DNA of 64,000 nt from Acanthochromis polyacanthus (Eukaryota > Chordata > Actinopteri > Pomacentridae). The notes beneath the pieces are model-generated. The model did not search any database and was not told the origin of the DNA. It was given only the letters and a program-made list of their open reading frames with translations. This document shows, one piece after another, positions 57,478-64,000 of this stretch (position 1 is its first letter; every line of letters starts with the position of its first letter). Location of the stretch: assembly GCF_021347895.1 (NCBI RefSeq), contig NC_067120.1, forward strand, positions 25,033,361-25,097,360. The letters run 5' to 3'. The position numbers and the translations under genes were made by a program.

Positions 57478-58239
57478 TTTTCTCCGGGTCAAAACCGCAT
57501 GGTTTCGGTGGTCAAATCACGGTTGCTAATGACTTTGTTGCCCCCTCTTAAAATGGCGGCGTGCGTTGCTAAGGAAGGTATGGTCACGTGTCCCAGACTC
57601 TGAGGTCACTGCGAAAAGGTCTATAGGCCACAAGGCCAAATGAAAATAACAAAACCTAGCAAATAGGGGTAGTAGAGTGTCCCCAATGTATACACAGTCT
57701 AAAATAGCAAGAGCCGGAGGCTCGAAGTAAAAGTACAACGATGCAAATATACAACAACAATAAAACCAGCTGCTTTGTCGATGCTGAGCGGCGGCCAGTC
57801 AAGCACGAGACCAAGCTGTACTGACCAGTGAGGAGGCAGGCAAGACAGAGGTAGCTGGGAAGCTCGGCTACGGTTAGCAGCGAAGCAACTCAGCATGCAG
57901 CAACCAAGGCAAAACGTCACGACAAAGCAACAGGAGGATAGCAAAGCCAAATAGCCACTCCAGAAGGCTGTGTACCACACACACACAAGGGAGAGGGAGC
58001 ACGTCAGAAGTGGGTTAGCAGCCGTAGCTTCCTGCAGCAACTCAAACATGTTATTGAAATGTTTGGAGCCGGCAGCCAACAAAGTGAAAGGACCAAAAGC
58101 GAAAGGACCAGAAGAAGCGTGTCCTCAGCTCTCTAAGAGAGAGCGAAGAGCGATACCATCCAGTCTTTATATTGTTGTCAGCGACTCACGATTGGTTGAC
58201 AATCCTCAGTGCTATAAGGGCAAAACTATCCTGCTACAC

Positions 58240-58650
58240 AAGGAATGCGGCGGAGTTATGTGACAATTAGTGTTGGTTTGTCTGTCTGTCTGTCTGTCTG
58301 TTAGCAATATTACTCAAAAATAGATCAACAGATTTGGATAAAATTTTCAGGAAAAGTCAGTAATGACACAAGAACCAACTGATCAGATTTTGGCAGTGAT
58401 GCGGCTTATAGTCTGGATCTACGGATTTGTCAGAGATTTGTGTGTCATTGCGAAATAGCAGCACGGCGTCACTGTAACTATGACAAGTGAACACTACGTC
58501 AGTTGCTTGCTGATGATCACATGATTTCAGTCTTTCTACAAATCCACCACTACAGACCACGAATTTTTTAAAGATTTCATCCATCAGAAATAATACAACC
58601 ACTGAGCAGCCTTGACGGAGTACTACATTCTCTGAGTACGTTTCTTGTTT
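58240..58650 (+). repeat. R1 dispersed repeat
   Basis: It starts AAGGAATGCGGCGGAGTTAT, includes (CTGT)n (58278-58301) and ends near GAGTACGTTTCTTG. It lacks the middle 200 bp of the 34835 copy. Confidence 0.7.
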
Positions 58651-58779
58651 CTTACGTGATAAATTGACTGCCGTGAAAGTGAGGGAGTGTTAAAGGCTCC
58701 TTTACCTGCTTAGAATTTTTACATTTCCGATATTACTTTCGTATCCACTTTCTTCGTCCTTGATTTAATTTGTTAGCCA

Positions 58780-59130
58780 TTGTAAAACTTTGGCATCACC
58801 CAAGCAATTTCATGTTTTTCATGAAAACTCACAATTTTGTTATTCATGTGCTAACATAATGGAACAAAGGTTTTCTAATCATCAATCAGCCTTTCGACAG
58901 GATTAGCTAACACAAAGTACCATTAAAACACAGGAGTGATGGTTGCTGGAAATGGGCCTCTGTACCCTATGTAGTTATTCCATTAAAAATCAGCTGTTTC
59001 CAAGTATATTAGTCATTTTCCCCATTAACAATGTCTAGACTGTATTTCTGATTAACAAAATGTTATCCTATTTGAAAATAAAATCTTTAAAAAATTTGGT
59101 AGTGACCTCAAACTTTTGAACAGTAGTGTA
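58780..59130 (+). mobile_element. Tc1-type MITE copy F
   Basis: It starts near TGTAAAACTTTGGCATCACC and ends CAAACTTTTGAACAGTAGTG then TA. Full length and uninterrupted, same orientation as copies B, C and D. Confidence 0.8.
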
Positions 59131-59709
59131 GCATAATTACATTTCCAAAACGTTATGGACTACTGGTTTGGAATTACAGTTTGGATAAAATACATCTAAA
59201 ACGTGAAACAAATAGTAAAACAACTGTAAGCCTACTTTTGGCTCACCCTGTATTTGAGCACATCCATCTGTTTCAGCAGATGAATCACAGGAAAAGCCTG
59301 CAGTCTGTGGGACTCTGGAGAATAATCTGCTCCAGCATTTTTTCTCCTCTCTGCAGTTACAGCTATCACTGTGAAACACTTTCATGCTTTGAGAGTAGAG
59401 TCAGTAATTGTTAAAAACAAGGATTACCTCACTGATTCTGTACGGTGAAGTGGCTGAACGCTTCAACACAGACATTATTTCCAGTTTACTGTTGGAACAC
59501 TAATGAGCCCACCAGCTCTGAGATAAACCCAGAACACAGACAAAAGGAATGCTTTCTGAACTTTCTGTTTCTAATGCTGTCTATACCAAACTCTAGGAGA
59601 GTTCAAATGACCTGCAGAAGTTACTGTAGGTCAGTGAGCATTAAAGCTGTACTGGAGGCTTGTGGTGGAAGAAGTCACTTGTGGTATTGGATTTTACCTT
59701 TGAAAAGAT

Positions 59710-59907
59710 CCATCCATCCATTCCCTATACACTGCTTTATCCTCACTAGGGTCGCTATTAAAGTTATCAGTTAACCTCAGCATATTTTTTGACTGTGGGA
59801 GGAAGCCGGATTACCCGGAGAAAACCCACACATGCACAGGGAGAACATGCAAACTCCATGCAGAAAGATCCTCGGCCCACCCCGGGATTTGAACCGGGGA
59901 TCTTCTT
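59710..59907 (-). mobile_element. SINE with 13-bp duplication, internally deleted
   Basis: (ATCC)n tail at left, body to the tRNA-like head at right, missing about 150 bp in the middle (junction near 59757). Exact CCTTTGAAAAGAT at 59697-59709 and 59908-59920. Confidence 0.85.
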
Positions 59908-60117
59908 CCTTTGAAAAGATGCTAATCTTTATTGATATACAAATTCTGACTCTTAATGAGCAAAAACAAGATGAGCTTGTATTGAATGCAAAACCGTCTT
60001 CTTCAGCATCAATCACACATTGACAAGTTTTTTTTTAAATATGTACAGACTTCAATCACAAGCGCTACCTTAACAGGCTTGGACAAATAAACAAAACAAG
60101 AAAAAAGCAGGGAAGAG

Positions 60118-60302
60118 GGGGGGCGGTGGGGCGGTGCTGGAGCCTATCCCAGCTGACTCGGGCGAAGGCACACCCTGGACAGGTCACCAGTCTGTTGCAG
60201 TGCTACATACAAACATACGAACAATTACAATCACATTCATACCTACGTGCAATTTAGAGTGATCAATTAACCTCAGCATATTTTTGGACTTTGGGATGAG
60301 CA
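60118..60302 (-). mobile_element. SINE body fragment
   Basis: GGAGCCTATCCCAGCTGACT through TTTTTGGACTTTGGGA matches the middle of the SINEs at 41032 and 62799; both ends lost. Confidence 0.75.
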
Positions 60303-60479
60303 TTCACATGTAAATATAAGAGATTATAGCCATCCAGCTAATTTCCATCTCGGGTCCCATTTGCAGGTTAAAAATTTTATATATATAAAAATTTTACAAA
60401 TGGCATAATACCATAATTGAACAAAGACATACAGACAAAAGCTGGGGGGCCAAGGCAAGCTTTCAAGCAATAATTGATT

Positions 60480-61060
60480 AACATTTGTAATAATTACAAT
60501 AATGATAGTCATTTTATTTAGCACCCTTAAGAACAACGTTTACAAAGTGCTTTGTCAGTTAAAACATGCAACACAGACAATGGAGCAAGACATAGTAGAC
60601 AAAGCACAGTAGTTAGTTAAAATAAATAGTAAAAATGATAATAAATGAATTATTAGGAGATTAGCACTCACATCAAACAAAAGAACTAGGCAGTTTAGAA
60701 ATTAAAGAATAGGATTGAGGGTGAAAGAATTAGAGAGATGACATCACACCAAAGAACCAGGCAGCTAAAAGTAAAATAAAACAAGAAAGAACATTTCAAA
60801 TAAACAGGACCTATTACAAAATAAAACACTAAAACTAAATAAAACTAAAAATAAACGTCACATAAAAGCAAGTCTATAAAAGTGGGCTTTAAGAAGTGAT
60901 TTAAAATACATTACTAAATGCAAGCCTTATCTTCGCAGGCAGGTCGTTCCAAAGTCGAGGAGCCCTAATGGAGAAAGCGCTTTTAATACTCCTACACGAT
61001 TGTACTGCACAAAGCCCACGTCTACACATTTAAAAGAAATTACACAGAGTCCTGAAGAAC
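60480..61060 (-). repeat. LINE 3' end (another family)
   Basis: The minus strand reads KSAFSIRAPRLWNDLPAKIR (near 60965-60910), an ORF2 C-terminal WNDLP motif. It then reaches AAGCACTTTGTAAACGTTGT and an ATT-rich tail (about 60555-60490), the 3' end seen in many teleost LINEs. Stops follow the motif, and the 5' part is missing. Confidence 0.65.
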
Positions 61061-62435
61061 AAACCCCATCTACGGACAAAAAAATTTACTCAGTGTTATG
61101 ATCACAGTTCTGATTTTCCAGTAGACATGCTTTGAGATGTTCACTAAATGAGGTGACATGTCATAGTTCACAAATTGCATTTGGTATAAATTTCCAGATT
61201 TAAGATGCACAACAAAAGAAAATAGACTTTTCCGGAAAAAAAATCTCGCTCTGGTTTCTTTCTCCAGCTGATATAATCTCATATGTAAAAGACATATGAC
61301 CTAACTGAATATGCTGCACTGTCTCTGATACGTTGTGTCTATCAAGTCTATAGAGTAGTCTACAGCTAACTTTAAGTAGCTCATATTTGTCATTACAGGG
61401 TAAAGTCAAAGGTTTTATTTTGCTGTAATGGGACCTGTGGTTCCCCAGTGGTATCTCAATGGGGGGTGATGTGGGTTTAGAGGTTAAAGGTCATGGCTGA
61501 CAGAGGTGGCTGTAAACAGTAGTGGGAGCCTTCAGCATGCAGATACAGTTTTATTTATGAAGCTGCAGCCACAAATGAGTCATGGTTTCCAGGGCGACAG
61601 GGGGTTGTTACCTTGCCCACGGGAATAGGAAGTTGATCACGGGGTCAGAGGTCAAAGGGGTGGGAAGAGGGGTAAGAGGTGTGTGTGTGTGTGTGTGTGT
61701 TATTGGGTATGGAGGGGGTCGTACAAACAGGTGGGGCGCTGCTACAGACTGGCCACACCTGCCCTGCCTGTCAATCAACAGCCATGTGTGTGCGGTTACA
61801 GTGTGTTTATAGGTGTGTGTGTGTGTTTTTGTGAATGAGATGAGAGGGATACAGACAAGCCAGAGAAAGAGGAGCTGACTTCTCTTTTCTTCTTTTTCCT
61901 TAAAAAAAACATTTTTACTTTAATTGGACACTGTATGTTTTAACTAGTGGGCCTTAAAATAACCTCAGTATTCAGAAATACCAGCAAGTGACACAAAACA
62001 TGACACTTGTATATATATTTAAGGTCAATTTTATGGACAGAAGATACAGTATCGTATCACAGTTTTGTGTTGGGGTATCCTGAGGTTTAATAAAACAAAA
62101 AAATATATTTTTCTGTTTTAATGTTGAATGAGTTTGGTGTAAATCACCTGACTACTGTCATGAGCATCTTAACAATAGACAAGTCATGAAAACATTTTGA
62201 AATCATGACAAGCATTTGTTTTTTGATTTATGATTTTTACCCTGATTTACCACAGATAGCACTATAAGTGGAAACAGTCTTTTAGTAACAAGGAATAAAT
62301 CTCAGACTTGATCCAACTGTAACTCTGTGAAGAAGTTGTTGGAGTTGTGGAAACAATATGTGGGTTATTCCAGAATTTAAGGACATTTTGGGCTTCAAAA
62401 TTTTTTGATAAATAAACCTTCTCTTTTATTGAGTT
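61061..62435. other. No recognised gene; (GT)n at 61679-61700
   Basis: Mixed DNA with small incidental ORFs. Confidence 0.3.
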
Positions 62436-62439
62436 ATGT

Positions 62440-62660
62440 GCGTTTATCTGTCTGTTCGTCTGTCTGTCAGTTAACAACATGACTCAAAAACAAACGGATT
62501 TGGATGGAATTTTCAGGTAAGGCCAGAAATGGCACAAGGACCAAGTGATTAGATCTTGGCAGTGATGCAGCTTATAGTCTGGATCCATGAATTTATTAAA
62601 GATTTCTGTATCATTGTGAGATAGCGGCAGCTATGTAACTATGAGAAGTGATGATGTTGT
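62440..62660 (+). repeat. R1 dispersed repeat, 5' part
   Basis: GTCTGTCAGTTAACAACATG, AGAAATGGCACAAGGACC and TTGGCAGTGATGCAGC follow the order of the 34835 and 58240 copies. Confidence 0.65.
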
Positions 62661-62798
62661 GGGACACACATGCAAAATAATTATTATTTAAAATATTATG
62701 TTGATTAAAACCATTTCCACAATTACAAGAGACATCAATGAAGAAAAAATCATATAAAAAAAGGAGATTTAAATTATATTTTAACCGTTTTATTTGAG

Positions 62799-63148
62799 GG
62801 CTGCACAGTGGAGTAGTGTTTTGCACTTTCGCCGTGCAGCGAGAAGATCCCTGGTTCATGACCTTTCTGTATGGAGTTTGCATGTTTTCCCCTTGCATGC
62901 ATAGGTTTTCTCTGAGTACTCCGGCTTCCTCCCACAGTCCAAAAATATGCTGAGGTTAAATGATTCTAAATTGCCCGTAGGTGTGAATGCGAGTGTGATT
63001 GTTTGTCTGTATATGTAGCCCTGCGACAGACTGGCAACCTGTCCAGGGTGTCCCCTGCCTTCGCTCCTAGTCAGCTGGGATAGGCTCCAGCCCCCCGAGA
63101 CTCTATTGAGGATCAAGCGGTGTATAGATAATGGATGGATAGGTGAAT
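62799..63148 (+). mobile_element. Full-length tRNA-derived SINE with 12-bp duplication
   Basis: The head GGCTGCACAGTGGAGTAGTG (A-box-like) and TCCCTGGTTCATGACC (B-box-like) are followed by TTTGCATGTTTTCCCC, ACTCCGGCTTCCTCCCACAG and GCTGGGATAGGCTCCAGC, with a (ATGG)n tail. GTTTTATTTGAG flanks it at 62787-62798 and 63149-63160. Confidence 0.88.
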
Positions 63149-63160
63149 GTTTTATTTGAG

Positions 63161-63924
63161 ATTCAGTTTGGTCATCAGGGTGGGACAAGAGGAAAATGTC
63201 ATTTTAGGCGGGAAGTCCAGACTTATTAGGTATTTTTAAAAAATCAAACATTCTTTTCCTATTTTTTTTAAATTCGGTCTCAGGACAAGTACATTTACAC
63301 AACAACTTCATGTTTTAGTGCTTTGTACATGGATCATTTAAAATTTGATGGGTGGGATGTAAACTGACCTCCAATTCTGGAATGCCCTGTGTAATCAATA
63401 TAGTTCCAGAAGCCACAATATAAAAAATGTCTACAAAAAAAGTAACAAAAAATCTCACATCACATTATCAGTATCATGGAGAAAAAAGTTTGATCATGAG
63501 CTCAAATTCAGCCTAAGCATGAAACAATTTAAGATTGCATACAAAAGCTTAAAATGTCTCAACTTGAGTGGAAAAAAATGGATTATTTTATAAATATCAG
63601 ACAAAACACAAGCTTTCATAGTGTCTGGGCATCTGGAAAGAGTGAGTAACAGACAGAGAAGGAAAGAAACTCGGACAGAGAGGGAAAGAAACTCGGAATG
63701 ACAGAAGCAAGATACAGTGAAAAGAAAAGGAGGGAGATCATTTATCTAAGTAAACGTGCAGTCAGTTTCCCAGCATGCCCTGCAGTTGGCCAGTCGGGGG
63801 ATCAGGTCTGTCTACCATCCGAATGTGTGTGTGTGCATAGACGTACATTTGCTGTGTCAGTGGCAGCTGCAGATTAGATGGTCGTTATCCTGACAGTTGC
63901 AGTCAACCCAAAACAACACATGCA

Positions 63925-63925
<1 letters not shown>
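63161..63925. other. No recognised gene
   Basis: Includes a tandem duplication of a 22-bp GACAGAGAGGGAAAGAAACT-type unit near 63652-63695. Confidence 0.3.

Positions 63926-63980
<55 letters not shown>
63926..63980. repeat. (CA)n microsatellite
   Basis: About 26 CA units at the window end. Confidence 0.95.
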
Positions 63981-64000
63981 CTCCTTCAGTGAGTCAGCAC

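Larger units (their letters stand above)
55859..57623. mobile_element. ISL2EU-like DNA transposon derivative with THAP exon
   Basis: TAGACCTTTTTCC at left and the inverse TAGACCTTTTCGC at right are flanked by TA (55857-55858 and 57624-57625). Both ends also share CCGCCATTTTAAGAGGGG (near 55925 and, inverted, near 57549), a promoter-like block. One first exon reads inward from each end (THAP at left; a second protein at right). ISL2EU elements of fish are described with TA duplications, THAP-containing transposase and a second nuclease-type protein; the match to that group is my inference. A SINE tail scrap lies at 56484. Confidence 0.65.
55187..58239 (-). repeat. LTR-like unit, split by a DNA transposon
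   Basis: On the minus strand the right part has CCAATCGTGAGTCGC (CCAAT, about 58190) and AATATAAAGACTGG (TATA box, about 58167). The left part has AATAAATTTGTTG (poly-A signal, about 55385). TGTAGCAGGATAG and CTCGCCACA give TG...CA ends. Without the insertion 55859-57623 it would be about 1.3 kb. No flanking duplication was found, so a solo LTR is a tentative call. Confidence 0.35.

Overview
The window is repeat-dense non-coding DNA from a teleost fish, probably a percomorph. That rests on fish-type transposable elements: Tc1/mariner elements and their short derivatives, V-SINE/AFC-like tRNA SINEs with (ATCC)n tails, CR1/L2/Rex1-type LINEs, Ty3/gypsy elements with fish-like pol, and piggyBac, hAT and ISL2EU-like DNA transposons. 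No complete host protein gene, tRNA, rRNA or CRISPR array is visible. Almost every long open frame is transposon-derived, and all the larger ones are broken.

Layout. 1-6430 is the 3' part of a Ty3/gypsy element (gag zinc knuckle, a slippery heptamer, protease, RT, RNase H, integrase, polypurine tract and 3' LTR). 6550-10200 holds three inverted-repeat DNA elements, each with its own target-site duplication: a 306-bp hAT foldback, a 1354-bp palindrome with about 577-bp arms, and a 309-bp element with 9-bp duplications. 12.2-14.75 kb is a Tc1-type MITE split by a TTAA element and a 9-bp-TSD element, followed by a hAT relic. 14.9-17.1 and 23.3-27.4 kb are two minus-strand LINE copies of related families. 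29.8-31.8 kb is a three-layer nest (MITE, then LTR-like unit, then piggyBac). 32.1-33.4 kb is a dead Tc1. 43.85-48.47 kb is a (TA)n tract loaded with a palindromic mariner, a nearly complete Tc1 and a collapsed LTR element. 50.25-53.44 kb carries a Tc1 deletion derivative, Tc1 fragments and the relic of an uncharacterised protein. 55.2-58.2 kb is an LTR-like unit split by an element with a THAP exon at one end and a second-gene exon at the other. The last 5 kb is SINEs, a LINE 3' end and microsatellites.

Relationships. Insertions with intact duplications let relative ages be read: the MITE family is older than the LTR-like, piggyBac, TTAA and 9-bp-TSD elements that split it. Several short elements keep one recognisable exon or domain of a parent (piggyBac cysteine-rich tail, BED finger, THAP, helix-turn-helix), which identifies the superfamily. 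At least seven copies of one unclassified repeat (called R1 here) and six copies of one Tc1-type MITE recur.

Possible host signal is weak: two splice-bounded candidate exons (20244-20337 minus; 54247-54350 plus) and one or two non-repetitive candidate regulatory islands (28960-29440; 34070-34330). Family names come from recognising motifs and termini, not from database searches.
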